Positions 45,257-53,910 are shown, numbered from the stretch's first letter. The stretch: 64,000 nt of DNA from Streptomyces aureocirculatus (GCF_000720475.1 NZ_JOAP01000023.1:1-64000); one strand, 5' to 3'. Notes: generated by a model not told the origin, from the letters alone. Numbers and translations are program-made.

Positions 45257-45942
45257 TTCGCCGCTGCTCCCGCCCACGCCGCGTGCTGCTCCCGCACCCA
45301 TCGCGCCACCGCCGACACATGCTCCTCCGACCGCAGCGACTGGAACACCACCGGGAGCTCAGCGCGCTGCGCCTTCGCGTCGGCGGCCATGCGGGCCAGG
45401 TCCGAGCCCACGTACGGGGCGAGGTCGGTCTTGTTCACCACGAGCAGGTCCGCCGTCGTGACACCGGGGCCGCCCTTCCGCGGGATGTCGTCGCCGCCCG
45501 CCACATCGATGACGAAGATCTGCGCGTCCACCAGGCCGCGGGAGAACGTCGCCGTGAGGTTGTCGCCGCCCGACTCCACCAGGACGAGGTCCAGCGGACC
45601 CACCTCGTCCTCCAGGTCCTCCACCGCCTCCAGGTTCGCCGAGATGTCGTCGCGTATCGCGGTGTGCGGGCACGCGCCCGTCTCCACCGCCGTGATGCGC
45701 TCCGGCGGCAGCACGGCCTCGCGGAGCAGGAACTCCGCGTCCTCACGCGTGTAGATGTCGTTGGTCACCACGGCCAATGACATCTCGTCGCGCAGGAGTC
45801 GGCAGAGCGCTGCGACGGTGGCCGTCTTCCCCGAGCCGACGGGGCCGCCGAGGCCGATGCGCAGGGCCCTGCGGGTGCCGTCGGGGCGGTGCGCGTCCGC
45901 GCTGACGGCCGCCGCCTCGTCGTGGGTGTGGTCGAGGTGCAT
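45253..45942 (-). CDS. ureG: urease accessory GTPase UreG
   Basis: A 229-residue SIMIBI-class GTPase. It has the P-loop [27 protein letters not shown], the metal-binding [13 protein letters not shown] (CPH motif), LVESGGDNL and the guanine-specific [11 protein letters not shown]. The His-rich start [11 protein letters not shown] resembles nickel-storage tails. It couples GTP hydrolysis to nickel delivery to urease. The 103-bp gap from ureF is the largest in the operon. Confidence 0.96.
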   Translation of the reverse strand: MHLDHTHDEAAAVSADAHRPDGTRRALRIGLGGPVGSGKTATVAALCRLLRDEMSLAVVTNDIYTREDAEFLLREAVLPPERITAVETGACPHTAIRDDISANLEAVEDLEDEVGPLDLVLVESGGDNLTATFSRGLVDAQIFVIDVAGGDDIPRKGGPGVTTADLLVVNKTDLAPYVGSDLARMAADAKAQRAELPVVFQSLRSEEHVSAVARWVREQHAAWAGAAAK

Positions 45943-46045
45943 GCTTCTCCCCTTATGTTCTGGTGTTGCGGGTACGGGTGCCAGTACGGGTGACTGGTAC
46001 GGAATGGTGGGTTTGTTTTTTTGGGTGTCCCGCTCGGGGCTGCGG

Positions 46046-46720
46046 CTATGACGCGAACAACCTCACGTCCCACCCGGCGTGCCCCTCCGCCCCCACCTCG
46101 AGGAGTGGCGCCGACGCCGCCGGCAGGGTGTCGGTGCCCTCGTCCCATGCTCGGCGCGCCGCCTCCGCCGCCTGGCGGGCCACCGTGTCCATGTCGGGGG
46201 CGAGCCGGGCCAGGACCGCGGTGGCTTCGAAGGGGTCGAGGCTCAGGAGCCGGACCACTGCGGTGGCGGGGCCGCTGACGTTCTCGTACGCCGTGCAGTG
46301 GGCGGCGTCCTCCGCGTCGAGGCCTGCCGCCCGCGCCGCCGTGCCGAGGACCACCGGCTGGTGTGCGCCCTTGGGGAACCGCGCCGCCAGGGCGTCGAGT
46401 TCGGGCGACGGCCAGGCCACTCGCGCGGCCCGCAGCAACTGCCTGCCGAGCTTACGGGCCGCGGTGCGCAACGCCGCGGACGGCGTACGCGCGTCCGCCG
46501 CCTCGTCCAGGGCCACCGGATCGACCCCGAGCGCCGCCGCGCCCGCGAGCGCCGCGGACACCGCGCCCGTGGTGTGCAGCCGCCCACGGCAGAAGTCCTC
46601 CAGGGATCGTGCCCCGGTGATCCGGCCCGCCTTGACGGCCGCCTCGGCGCCCCCGGAGTGCGCGTGCCCACCGGCGGGGAGACGCCCGTCGGCCAGGACC
46701 AGCAACGCGGCCCGTGACAT
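46046..46720 (-). CDS. ureF: urease accessory protein UreF
   Basis: A 224-residue all-helical protein: [19 protein letters not shown] at the start, [10 protein letters not shown], and the C-terminal [19 protein letters not shown]. UreF bridges UreD-urease and UreG and promotes carbamylation of the active-site lysine. It lies 14 bp after ureC. Confidence 0.94.
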   Translation of the reverse strand: MSRAALLVLADGRLPAGGHAHSGGAEAAVKAGRITGARSLEDFCRGRLHTTGAVSAALAGAAALGVDPVALDEAADARTPSAALRTAARKLGRQLLRAARVAWPSPELDALAARFPKGAHQPVVLGTAARAAGLDAEDAAHCTAYENVSGPATAVVRLLSLDPFEATAVLARLAPDMDTVARQAAEAARRAWDEGTDTLPAASAPLLEVGAEGHAGWDVRLFAS

Positions 46721-46734
46721 GTTCGCTCACCGCC

Positions 46735-48456
46735 TCAGAACAGGAAGTACCGCTGGGCGAGCGGAAGTTCGGCGGCGGGTGACGGCTCGACGAGTTCGCC
46801 GTCGATGCGGACGGCGAAGCTGTCGGGGGCGACTTCGACCCGCGGCAGGGCGTCGTTCTCGCGCATGTCGGCCTTCGTACGCCCCCGCGTGGACTCGATC
46901 GCCACGAACGGCCGCTCAAGAGAGAGGCGTTCGGGCAGCCCGTCGTCCAGCGCGGAACGCGTCACGAAGTTCAGGGAGTTGCGCGCGGGCGCCCTGCCGT
47001 GGGCGCCGAACATCGGGCGCGGCAGCACCGGCTGCGGGGTGGGGATCGAGGCGTTGGCGTCGCCCATCTGCGCGTACGCGATCTGCCCGCCCTTCAGCAC
47101 CACCTGCGGCTTGACACCGAAGAACGCCGGGTCCCACAGCACCAGGTCGGCGAGTTTGCCGCTCTCCACGGAGCCGATCTCCCGCTCGACGCCCTGAGCG
47201 ATCGCCGCGTTGATCGTGTACTTGGCGACGTACCGCCGCGCCCGGTGGTTGTCGGCCCTGCCGTCCCCCGGAAGCGCGCCGCGCCGCCGCTTCATCACGT
47301 GCGCCGTCTGCCACGTACGCAGGACGACCTCGCCGACGCGTCCCATGGCCTGTGAGTCGGACGACATGATCGAGATGGCGCCCAGGTCGTGCAGGATGTC
47401 CTCCGCGCCGATCGTCGTCGGCCGGATACGGGACTCGGCGAAGGCCAGGTCCTCCGGTACCGCCGGATTCAGGTGGTGACAGACCATCAGCATGTCGAGG
47501 TGCTCCTCGACGGTGTTGACGGTGTGCGGGCGGGTCGGGTTGGTCGAGCTGGGGAGCATGTTCGGCAGCGAGACGGCCGTGATCATGTCGGGGGCGTGGC
47601 CGCCGCCCGCGCCCTCCACATGGAAGGCGTGCATCGTACGTCCCGCGACGGCCTTGAAAGTGGCGTCGACGAAGCCCGCCTCGTTCAGGGTGTCGGTGTG
47701 CACGGCGAGTTGGGCGCCGGTGTCCTCGCACACGTTCAGGCAGGCGTCGATCACCGCGGGCGTCGCGCCCCAGTCCTCGTGGATCTTGAAGCTGACGGCG
47801 CCCGCGCGCAACTGGGCGTGCATCGACTCGGCGGACGTGGTGTTGCCCTTGCCCAGGAAGCCGATGTTGACCGGGGCGTTCTCCATCGCCGCGAACATTC
47901 GGGCGAGGTGCCAGGCGCCGGGCGTGATGGTGGTGGCCTTGCTGCCCTCGGCAGGTCCTGTGCCACCGCCGATGAGGGTGGTGACGCCGGAGGCGAGTGC
48001 CTCGTCGACGATCGTCGGCGAGATGAAGTGGATGTGTGTGTCGATGCCGCCGGCCGTGAGGATCTTGCCGTTGCCCGCGAGGATCTCGGTTTCCGGGCCG
48101 ATGACGAGATCGGGGTGCACGCCGTCCATGGTGTCCGGGTTGCCGGCCTTGCCGATGCCGGTGATCCGGCCGTCCCGGATGCCGACGTCCGCCTTGACCA
48201 CGCCCCAGTGGTCGATGACCACGGCGCCGGTGACCACGGTGTCGGGCGCGCCTTCGGCCCGTGTCGTACGGGACTGGCCCATCGACTCGCGGATGACCTT
48301 GCCGCCGCCGAACACGGCCTCGTCGCCGGAGCGTCCGGGGCCGCCGGAGCGGTCCTCCTCGATCTCGACGAGCAGATCGGTGTCGGCGAGCCGGATCCGG
48401 TCCCCGGTGGTGGGGCCGAAGAGGTCCGCGTACGCGGCACGGGAGAGCTCAGGCAT
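46735..48456 (-). CDS. ureC: urease alpha subunit (catalytic)
   Basis: A 573-residue subunit of full length. It shows [12 protein letters not shown] (nickel-binding His pair), the lysine to be carbamylated in [42 protein letters not shown] and the mobile flap [19 protein letters not shown] with the catalytic Cys and His. It hydrolyses urea to ammonia and carbamate. ATG 48456 has GGAGG nine bases upstream. The ureB stop codon lies inside the first three ureC codons (8-bp overlap). Confidence 0.97.
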   Translation of the reverse strand: MPELSRAAYADLFGPTTGDRIRLADTDLLVEIEEDRSGGPGRSGDEAVFGGGKVIRESMGQSRTTRAEGAPDTVVTGAVVIDHWGVVKADVGIRDGRITGIGKAGNPDTMDGVHPDLVIGPETEILAGNGKILTAGGIDTHIHFISPTIVDEALASGVTTLIGGGTGPAEGSKATTITPGAWHLARMFAAMENAPVNIGFLGKGNTTSAESMHAQLRAGAVSFKIHEDWGATPAVIDACLNVCEDTGAQLAVHTDTLNEAGFVDATFKAVAGRTMHAFHVEGAGGGHAPDMITAVSLPNMLPSSTNPTRPHTVNTVEEHLDMLMVCHHLNPAVPEDLAFAESRIRPTTIGAEDILHDLGAISIMSSDSQAMGRVGEVVLRTWQTAHVMKRRRGALPGDGRADNHRARRYVAKYTINAAIAQGVEREIGSVESGKLADLVLWDPAFFGVKPQVVLKGGQIAYAQMGDANASIPTPQPVLPRPMFGAHGRAPARNSLNFVTRSALDDGLPERLSLERPFVAIESTRGRTKADMRENDALPRVEVAPDSFAVRIDGELVEPSPAAELPLAQRYFLF

Positions 48457-49243
48457 CGACGGCACCTCCGGTCTGGCCGCCCGGACCGGCAGTGACGGGA
48501 CCTCGGGTCCCGCCGCCCGGACCGGCAGTGACGGGACCTCGGGTCCCGCCGCCCGGACCGGCGGTGACGGCGGATCCGGTCCCCTCCGGCTGGTCGGCGG
48601 TGACGGCGGGTCCGGTCCCGCCGGGCAGGTCGGCGGCAGCAGCACCCGCCGTCCCGCCGCCCGCCCCGGAGTCGAGCGCACCCCCGGTCTCCCCGCGCAG
48701 CCCGGGCACGACCCGTGCTCCGGCCAGCGGGACCAGTTCGACGTCCACCGGGATGCCGGGCTCGAAACGCACGGCGGTGCCCGCGGCGATGTTGAGCCGT
48801 AGGCCGTGCGCGGCGGCCCGGTCGAAGTCCAGGCCGGGGTTGGCCTCGGCGAAGTGGTAGTGGGAGCCGACCTGGACGGGGCGGTCGGCGGCGTTCAGGA
48901 CCGTCAGCCGGGTGGTGGCGCGGCCTTGGTTGTAGGCGACGGGCTCCTCGGCGAAGAAGATCTCGCCCGGCACCAGGCCGGGACCGTCGCCGGAGGTGCC
49001 GAATGCGTCGAGGGCGCCCAGGGCCGCGCGGGCGTTTCGGCCGCCGATGGCGCCGGCCGCGCCGAGGGCGGCGCCGGAGCCGTTGGCTGCGGAAGAGCCG
49101 TTGGCTGCGGAAGAGCCGTTGGCTGCGGAAGAGCCGTTGGCTGCGGAGGAGCCGTTGGCTGCGGAGGACATACAGCTCGTGTCTGCGGAGGATGTACGGC
49201 TAGCGTCTGCGGAGGACACACGGCTCGCGTCTTCGGGGGACAT
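48449..49243 (-). CDS. ureB: urease beta subunit with long low-complexity N- and C-terminal extensions
   Basis: A 264-residue protein. The true UreB domain is residues 89-186 ([17 protein letters not shown], then [19 protein letters not shown] and [19 protein letters not shown]). Typical UreB proteins have about 100-135 residues. Here residues 1-88 add repeats such as SSAANG (five copies) and SSADASR-like units, and residues 187-264 add 12-residue units of the type [12 protein letters not shown]. The underlying DNA repeats have periods of 18, 24 and 36 bp, all multiples of three, and the frame stays open through all of them. An internal start near GLVPGEIF cannot be excluded. The gene lies 16 bp after ureA. 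Confidence 0.88.
   Translation of the reverse strand: MSPEDASRVSSADASRTSSADTSCMSSAANGSSAANGSSAANGSSAANGSSAANGSGAALGAAGAIGGRNARAALGALDAFGTSGDGPGLVPGEIFFAEEPVAYNQGRATTRLTVLNAADRPVQVGSHYHFAEANPGLDFDRAAAHGLRLNIAAGTAVRFEPGIPVDVELVPLAGARVVPGLRGETGGALDSGAGGGTAGAAAADLPGGTGPAVTADQPEGTGSAVTAGPGGGTRGPVTAGPGGGTRGPVTAGPGGQTGGAVDA
48485..48628. repeat. 36-bp tandem repeat (about 4 units) coding the UreB C-tail
   Basis: Two exact copies (48485-48520 and 48521-48556, unit accggcagtgacgggacctc plus gggtcccgccgcccgg) and two diverged ones encode 12-residue units of the UreB tail on the minus strand. Confidence 0.85.
49081..49170. repeat. 18-bp tandem repeat, 5 copies, coding the UreB N-extension
   Basis: Five contiguous copies of cgttggctgcggaagagc (the last two with single-base changes) encode a six-residue Ser/Ala/Asn/Gly repeat on the minus strand. 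Confidence 0.92.
49171..49242. repeat. 24-bp tandem repeat, 3 copies, at the UreB start
   Basis: Three diverged 24-bp units (for example tacggctagcgtctgcggaggaca, positions 49195-49218) lie directly against the 18-bp array and contain the annotated ureB start codon at their edge. Confidence 0.82.
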
Positions 49244-49259
49244 ACGACTCGCTCCCCCG

Positions 49260-49562
49260 TCAGACGATCGGCTCGTGGACGGTGACGAGCTTGGTGCCGT
49301 CCGGGAAGGTCGCCTCGACCTGAACGTCGTGGATCATCTCGGGGATGCCCTCCATGACGTCGTCCCGCGTCAGCACCCTGCGGCCCGACGCCATCAGGTC
49401 GGCGACGCTGTGGCCGTCACGAGCACCTTCGAGGATGTGGGACGTGATGAGCGCTATCGCCTCGGGATGATTGAGCCGCAGCCCGCGCGCCCGGCGCTTA
49501 CCGGCCACGTCGGCGGCCACATGAATGAGCAGTCTCTCCTGCTCGTGCGGGGTCAGTTGCAC
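49260..49562 (-). CDS. ureA: urease gamma subunit
   Basis: A 100-residue subunit of exact family length: [19 protein letters not shown] at the start, [20 protein letters not shown], and [23 protein letters not shown] 49562 is chosen because it begins the conserved sequence and has a GAGGTGGG site upstream. It is the first gene of ureABCFGD. A GlnR-like site lies about 160 bp upstream. Confidence 0.96.
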   Translation of the reverse strand: MQLTPHEQERLLIHVAADVAGKRRARGLRLNHPEAIALITSHILEGARDGHSVADLMASGRRVLTRDDVMEGIPEMIHDVQVEATFPDGTKLVTVHEPIV

Positions 49563-49717
49563 GTCCCACCTCACAGTCCTCGCTCCGGACCGTGCGGGGT
49601 CCGGCTGCCGCGGCCACCGCGACGGCATAGATGTAGCGCGCAGGAATATGCGCGCCGAAGTACACCTTGGCGTACGAAATCCCCAGGTGGCGTGGCAGAG
49701 CAGGCTAGTTGGGCGGA

Positions 49718-49733
49718 GTTTCAGCGAGGTTAA
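49718..49733 (-). promoter_or_regulatory. candidate GlnR box upstream of ureA
   Basis: Read on the minus strand (the direction of ureA), the site is TTAAC-ctcgct-GAAAC. This matches the gTnAC-N6-GaAAC half-site pair of the actinobacterial nitrogen regulator GlnR at nine of ten bases counted over the two boxes. It lies about 155-170 bp before the ureA start. GlnR control of urease is known in Streptomyces; the second pair of boxes is not evident here. Confidence 0.6.
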
Positions 49734-49855
49734 CCAGCCCTTGACCCCGTCATGACCGTTCCTGGGGCTGCCCCATACCCATCAGGCCATCGAGACCCTC
49801 CGGGGGCGCGCCCATCGGCCCGCCGCCGAGTAGAGCCGACAGGCCGGTCGCGCAC

Positions 49856-50194
49856 CTACCGCGCGTCGGGCCCGCGGTGCTCCGCCGCGATGCCGAACCG
49901 CTGCCGCCCGCCGCCGCCTCCCGGCACCGAGGAGCCGGAACCGATCGCCGAGACGGAGCTGATGATCTGCTCCTCCGCCGTGTCGGCGGTCCCACTGGCC
50001 GCGTCGGCGGCTTCCGCACCGGCGGCTTCGGCGCGGTCGATCTCGTCGAGTCGGCGCAGGTCGTCGGCGGACACGAGGGCCACGAGCGGCTTGCCGTGCC
50101 GGGTGACGACCACGCGCTCGCTGCCGTAGACGACGCGGTTGATCAGATCCGCGAGCTCTGCTCGGGCTTGCGTCACCGGAATCTCGTAGGCCAT
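49856..50194 (-). CDS. Phd/YefM-type antitoxin without a partner toxin
   Basis: A 112-residue protein. Residues 1-52 are the Phd/YefM DNA-binding fold ([20 protein letters not shown], then [19 protein letters not shown]). The rest is an acidic and glycine-rich tail where a toxin-binding segment would be expected. No RelE/Doc/PIN-type toxin gene follows downstream or lies beside it. A 13-bp palindrome at 50214-50226 lies about 20 bp before its start and may be its autoregulatory site. It is divergent from a ClpP paralogue. Confidence 0.88.
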   Translation of the reverse strand: MAYEIPVTQARAELADLINRVVYGSERVVVTRHGKPLVALVSADDLRRLDEIDRAEAAGAEAADAASGTADTAEEQIISSVSAIGSGSSVPGGGGGRQRFGIAAEHRGPDAR

Positions 50195-50213
50195 ACCTCC
50201 ATCATAACGTGAC

Positions 50214-50226
50214 GTACATCCTGTAC
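50214..50226. promoter_or_regulatory. operator-like palindrome GTACA-TCC-TGTAC
   Basis: A perfect inverted repeat with 5-bp arms in an unusually AT-rich promoter region (50200-50236), between the Phd antitoxin and the ClpP-like gene. A second TGTA...TACA pair overlaps its right side (tgtacattttttaca). Confidence 0.65.
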
Positions 50227-50319
50227 ATTTTTTACAGAGGCCGCCCGCCCTGTGGCGGCGCCCGTCCGCATGCCCGTGCGTTCACACGCACGCATGTCGC
50301 ACTCACCAGGAGGCACGTC

Positions 50320-50964
50320 ATGCACACCAGGAGCGACGTCATGCACATCGGGAGGCACGTCCTGCCGGAGTTCACCGAGCGCACCAGCTCGGGACTTCGT
50401 ACCCTCGACCCCTACTCCAAGCTCCTGGAGGAGCGGATCGTCTTTCTCGGTACGCCGGTCGACGATGTCGCCGCGAACGACGTGATGGCCCAGTTCCTGC
50501 ACCTGGAGTACCTCGCGCCCGAACGGGACATCTCGCTCTACATCAACTCCCCCGGCGGCTCCTTCAGCGCCACCACGGCGATCTACGACACGCTACGGTT
50601 CACGAGCTGCGACGTGGAGACCGTCTGCCTCGGCCAGGCCGCCTCCGCCGCGGCGGTGCTGCTCGCCGCGGGCACACCGGGCAAACGCTCCATCCTTCCC
50701 GGCGCCCGGGTGCTGCTCAAGCAGCCGGCACTGCCGGAGGAACTGCGGGGCCAACCGACCGACCTCGCCATCCAGGCCGAGGAACTGCGTCGCACCCGCG
50801 CGCTTCTCGAGGAGATGCTCGTACGGCACACCGGACGCGATGCCGAGCAGGTCGCGGCGGACATCGAGCGGGACACGGTGCTCGACGCCGCGGCCGCGGT
50901 GGAGTACGGCCTGGCGGACCGCGTGGTGCCGAGCCGCAAGGCCTCCCGCACCGCCGCCGGGTGA
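50320..50964 (+). CDS. ClpP-like protein with altered catalytic triad
   Basis: A 214-residue ClpP paralogue: [20 protein letters not shown], the nucleophile region [19 protein letters not shown] (Ser109) and [16 protein letters not shown] (Asp185). Aligned to Escherichia coli ClpP, the catalytic His position (MIHQP) is replaced by Lys134 in [12 protein letters not shown], 25 residues after the serine exactly as in ClpP. The Ser-His-Asp triad is therefore Ser-Lys-Asp, and normal peptidase activity is doubtful. Such subunits may form mixed rings with active ClpP. ATG 50320 follows AGGAGG (50307-50312); ATG 50341 is an alternative within a repeated start region. The next gene begins 7 bp after the stop. 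Confidence 0.88.
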   Translation: MHTRSDVMHIGRHVLPEFTERTSSGLRTLDPYSKLLEERIVFLGTPVDDVAANDVMAQFLHLEYLAPERDISLYINSPGGSFSATTAIYDTLRFTSCDVETVCLGQAASAAAVLLAAGTPGKRSILPGARVLLKQPALPEELRGQPTDLAIQAEELRRTRALLEEMLVRHTGRDAEQVAADIERDTVLDAAAAVEYGLADRVVPSRKASRTAAG

Positions 50965-50971
50965 GGCCGCG

Positions 50972-51301
50972 ATGATGCCGGAACTCCCGCCGCTGCCTGC
51001 CCTGACGCGTGCCGAGGGCGAGGTCGTCGACGCCTATCTGGCGGTGGTGGACCTCCTCGGCAGGATCAATCCGGCGCGCGCGGAGCACACGTACGGGGGC
51101 CTGCGCGCGGCGCAAGCCCTCGTCAGTTGGGCCACGGAGCTGCGCGACGCGCTGACCCTGATGCATCGGCGAGGCGAAACGGAGCTGCACACGGCAACAT
51201 TGACCAGGGCACTGCGGACCCTCGACGGGGAACGGCGCGCCGCACGCGTGACCCTGCCGCCCATCGCGATGGGCGAGGACGCGCCACCGTCGGCGAGTTG
51301 A
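50972..51301 (+). CDS. hypothetical protein co-transcribed with the ClpP-like gene
   Basis: A 109-residue, mostly helical soluble protein. It starts MMPELPPLPALTRAEGEVVD, with YLAVVDLLGRINPARAEHTY and WATELRDALTLMHRRGE. GAGG lies six bases upstream and the gap from the ClpP-like stop is only 7 bp, so it is likely in the same operon. No domain is recognised; the size and helicity would fit an adaptor or partner protein, but this is a guess. Confidence 0.75.
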   Translation: MMPELPPLPALTRAEGEVVDAYLAVVDLLGRINPARAEHTYGGLRAAQALVSWATELRDALTLMHRRGETELHTATLTRALRTLDGERRAARVTLPPIAMGEDAPPSAS

Positions 51302-51503
51302 CCGGGGCAGCCGAGGCGGCCGGGGCATTCGGGGCATACCGTGCACCCACGCCGAGGGTGCGCCGTCGCACCGGCCGCCCGCGGGGGCGCCACGGCCGCA
51401 GCGCGCCCGCGCCGCCCGTCCGGTGAGCGGCCGGACGGGTTCCGGCGAAGGAGCGGCCGGGCCCGGCGCGACACCCGGCACGACCAGACGTGGTAGCTCA
51501 TTC

Positions 51504-51526
51504 AGCGTACGAATCGCTCGTACGCT
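51504..51526. promoter_or_regulatory. perfect 9-bp inverted repeat (AGCGTACGA-N5-TCGTACGCT)
   Basis: agcgtacga and tcgtacgct are exact inverted arms with a 5-bp spacer. Only 10 bp further is a second perfect palindrome (51537-51550). The pair lies in the 494-bp non-coding region after the ClpP-like operon and about 280 bp before the riboswitch. No neighbouring gene start explains it. Confidence 0.65.
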
Positions 51527-51536
51527 CGAACCTCTC

Positions 51537-51550
51537 GAGTTGCGCAACTC
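51537..51550. promoter_or_regulatory. 14-bp perfect palindrome GAGTTGCGCAACTC
   Basis: gagttgcgcaactc is self-complementary over all 14 bases. Together with the inverted repeat at 51504 it suggests a protein-binding region or an RNA hairpin in the leader of the riboswitch-controlled gene. Confidence 0.6.
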
Positions 51551-51731
51551 CCTTACGCGACAGGCGGAACGGGGCGTTCCAGTGCTGTTCGGGCAATCGC
51601 CCCCGACTGTGACCTGAGCCCCATTCAGGCCCTGTCCACCCGAATGGATCAGTCGTGAGGAGCCTCACATAAGGCCGTTTCGGCTCGGCATTTCGGCCAC
51701 TCCCGGGTGAAGATCCCTTCCGACGACAAGC

Positions 51732-51751
51732 CCCCGCCACAAGCGGCGGGG
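51732..51751 (+). terminator. short GC hairpin upstream of the riboswitch
   Basis: ccccgcc pairs with ggcgggg around acaagc. It could end transcription from the ClpP-like operon or belong to the leader of the NlpC/P60 gene. Confidence 0.5.
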
Positions 51752-51794
51752 CGGTCCGGGCGGACGCCGAGTCCTGCCGCCACCCGGATGACCG

Positions 51795-51947
51795 GTCGAC
51801 ATGTGTGCATTCGGCAGGAGTGGAGGACCCAGCATGGCGGGCCGCCCGGGAAACCGGCGGTCCTTGGGGTGAAGTCGTGACGCGACCGGGCATCTTCGCC
51901 TGCCCGAACCCGACAGGTCATCCTTCACAGGCGGCTGACGAAGGGTT
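51795..51947 (+). promoter_or_regulatory. c-di-AMP (ydaO-yuaA class) riboswitch
   Basis: The leader carries the conserved blocks of this class in order: ggcaggagtggaggaccca, gggaaaccggcgg, cttggggtgaagtc, accgggcatcttcgcctgcc, ccgaacccgacaggtca and ggctgacgaaggg. The last block ends four bases before the start codon of the NlpC/P60 gene. In Streptomyces this riboswitch turns off cell-wall hydrolase genes when c-di-AMP is bound. Boundaries are approximate. Confidence 0.9.
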
Positions 51948-51951
51948 GCGC

Positions 51952-52437
51952 ATGACTGCGCTGCATCGTGCTCCGTCGCGTGTTCCGTCGCTCCTGACGA
52001 GGGCCGGTACCGCATCGGCTCTCACTCTCGCCGCCGTGGGCGGCACCCTCGTGGCCCCCGGGCTCACGTCGGAGGCAGAGGCCGCGACACACGGAACGAA
52101 GGCGCTCAACATCGCGGCTTCCAAGAAGGGCTCACCGTACCGCTACGGAGCCGCCGGGCCGCACCGGTTCGACTGCTCGGGTCTCACGCTCTACTCGTTC
52201 AAGCGCGTGGGCAAGAAGCTGCCGCGCACCGCCGCACAGCAGTACAACAAGACCCGCCATGTGTCCGCCGCCAACCGCACCCGCGGCGACCTGGTGTTCT
52301 TCCACTCGGGCCGGAACGTGTACCACGTCGGCATCTACGCCGGTAAGAACAAGATCTGGCACGCGCCGAAGCGGAACACCGTGGTCCGGCTAGAGAAGAT
52401 CTGGACCAGGAGCGTCTGGTACGGCCGGGTCCGCTGA
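51952..52437 (+). CDS. secreted NlpC/P60 peptidoglycan endopeptidase under riboswitch control
   Basis: A 161-residue protein with a signal peptide (about residues 1-45, ending EAEAA) and a compact NlpC/P60 domain. Its catalytic residues are Cys75 in HRFDCSGLTLYS, His125 in VYHVGIYAG and the polar third residue His137 in IWHAPK. It cleaves cell-wall stem peptides. ATG 51952 is used; any longer reading frame upstream would run through the c-di-AMP riboswitch. AAGGG lies seven bases before it. A terminator follows. Confidence 0.94.
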   Translation: MTALHRAPSRVPSLLTRAGTASALTLAAVGGTLVAPGLTSEAEAATHGTKALNIAASKKGSPYRYGAAGPHRFDCSGLTLYSFKRVGKKLPRTAAQQYNKTRHVSAANRTRGDLVFFHSGRNVYHVGIYAGKNKIWHAPKRNTVVRLEKIWTRSVWYGRVR

Positions 52438-52449
52438 CCCCGTCGGGCG

Positions 52450-52483
52450 GGCGGCGGCCGGTGACCGGGTGATGGCCGCCGCC
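52450..52483 (+). terminator. terminator hairpin after the NlpC/P60 gene
   Basis: ggcggcggcc pairs perfectly with ggccgccgcc around a 14-base loop, 13 bp after the stop codon. Confidence 0.8.
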
Positions 52484-52545
52484 GTCCGGGCGCAGCGCGC
52501 ACGGCGCGGGGAGTGGAACGCGCCGGCGCGGGAACCTCGTAGTAC

Positions 52546-53190
52546 ATGTCCGAAAAAGGTCCACCCGCCGCGGGTGTCCCCTTCCACGACGGCCGCAACG
52601 AGACGCCTCAAGAACGGGCCGACCGGAACTTCGGCGAGCTTCTGCAGGAGCTGAGGGTCACTCAGACGGGTGTGCAGATCCTCTTCGCGTTCCTGCTCAC
52701 CCTCGCCTTCACGCCCCGCTTCCCCTCGCTCGACACCGTGCAGCGCGCCACCTATGTGACCACGCTGCTGCTCGCCGTCCTGGCGGCCGCCCTGTTCACC
52801 GCTCCTGCGGCCTTGCACCGGGGACTGTTCCAGCGGGGTGCGAAGCCGTTGATCGTCCGGGTGTCGTCGCGCCTCGCGGCGGCCGGGCTGGCCGTCCTTG
52901 TGCTGGCGCTCACCGGTTCGGTGCTGCTGGTGGTGGATGTGGCGGCGAGCCGCACCGGCGCGCTGATCGCCGCCGCGTGCACGCTGTTGTCGTGCGGCGG
53001 GCTGTGGTGGGTGCTCCCCTGGGCGGTCGCACGGGCCGGGATGGAGTCCGGCGCGGCGCCCTCGCCGCTCTGGAAAGGGACCGAGGGCAGGAACGGCAGC
53101 AACGGCAGCAACGGCAGCAACGGGGCCGAGGGCGGGAACGACAGCGAGGACACGTCCCGCGACGACCGCAATACGGGCGGGCCCGGGTGA
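52546..53190 (+). CDS. DUF6328-type membrane protein
   Basis: A 214-residue protein. It has a soluble start ending in NFGELLQELRVTQTGVQILF, the typical entry into four membrane helices (ILFAFLLTLAFTPRF, TLLLAVLAAALF, LAVLVLALTGSVLLVVDVA, IAAACTLLSCGGLWWVLPW). The C-terminus is hydrophilic with NGS repeats encoded by a 9-bp tandem repeat (near 53094-53121). The family is common in Streptomyces and its function is unknown. Confidence 0.85.
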   Translation: MSEKGPPAAGVPFHDGRNETPQERADRNFGELLQELRVTQTGVQILFAFLLTLAFTPRFPSLDTVQRATYVTTLLLAVLAAALFTAPAALHRGLFQRGAKPLIVRVSSRLAAAGLAVLVLALTGSVLLVVDVAASRTGALIAAACTLLSCGGLWWVLPWAVARAGMESGAAPSPLWKGTEGRNGSNGSNGSNGAEGGNDSEDTSRDDRNTGGPG

Positions 53191-53216
53191 CGGCGGTCCC
53201 GCGCACGGCGCCGCCG

Positions 53217-53648
53217 TCAACTCTGCACCGGCACCGACCACGGCAGGGTGATCCATACCGTCTTGCCGCCCTCAGGCGTCGGGCTGACCGAGAGCCTGCC
53301 ACCGCACTCGGCGGTCAGCCAGCGGATGATGACCATGCCACGGCCGTTGTCCTGCTGGACGGCTGCGGGCAGCCGCTTGGGATAGCGGGGGTGGCTGTCG
53401 GTCACGCCGATGCGCAGCCGCTCGTCCCGTTCGAGCTGCACGTCGACGGTGAAGGTGGGCGACTGACCGAGGGTGTGCTGGACGGCGTTCGTGGCCAGTT
53501 CGGAGACAATGAGGCGCACGGTGTCGGCGGCGTCGGCTTCGGGCGGCAGCCCCCACTCCGACAGGACATTTCCCACATACCTGCGGGCGGCAGCTACCGA
53601 GACGGGATCGCTCGGCAGAGTGACTGACGCTTCCTGGTGATCTGCCAT
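53217..53648 (-). CDS. ATP-binding regulatory protein (HATPase_c_2, RsbW-like)
   Basis: A 143-residue single-domain GHKL ATPase. The N-box is IVSELATNAVQHT, and the G-boxes are GVTDSHPRYPKRL and NGRGMVIIRWLT. It resembles anti-sigma-factor kinases but lacks other domains. In Streptomyces such genes are often next to a DUF5753 helix-turn-helix gene and a DUF397 gene, as here. It is divergent from the HTH gene at 53911. Confidence 0.9.
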   Translation of the reverse strand: MADHQEASVTLPSDPVSVAAARRYVGNVLSEWGLPPEADAADTVRLIVSELATNAVQHTLGQSPTFTVDVQLERDERLRIGVTDSHPRYPKRLPAAVQQDNGRGMVIIRWLTAECGGRLSVSPTPEGGKTVWITLPWSVPVQS

Positions 53649-53910
53649 GGCGTTGCCGTCCCTTTCCCAACGGAACCGGACTCCGGCGCGCGGCGGAAGA
53701 ACTCGAGGACGGTCCCGGAACTGGTGCTTTGCGCCAGACTGCCACTCCGAGGCCGATGACGCGCAGCGATCCACCAAGATGTGCATATATCTGTCGCTCG
53801 AAGCGGTGAACTCTACGACGACAGAACGTATTTGGGCGCAACTGCGACACTTCCTCTACTGTCTCCCACTGTCCCGTACGGTTGGCGCGGACGTCCGGAA
53901 GGAGACGGAC

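Noticed and set aside
50870..50900. Loss of the catalytic Asp segment in the ClpP-like protein
   Set aside because: A first reading suggested a deletion, but alignment from HTG to AVEYGL has no gap, and ERD with Asp185 is present. Only the His is changed.
51805..51951. An N-terminal extension of the NlpC/P60 protein from an upstream ATG
   Set aside because: This region is the conserved c-di-AMP riboswitch, and the signal peptide starts properly at 51952.
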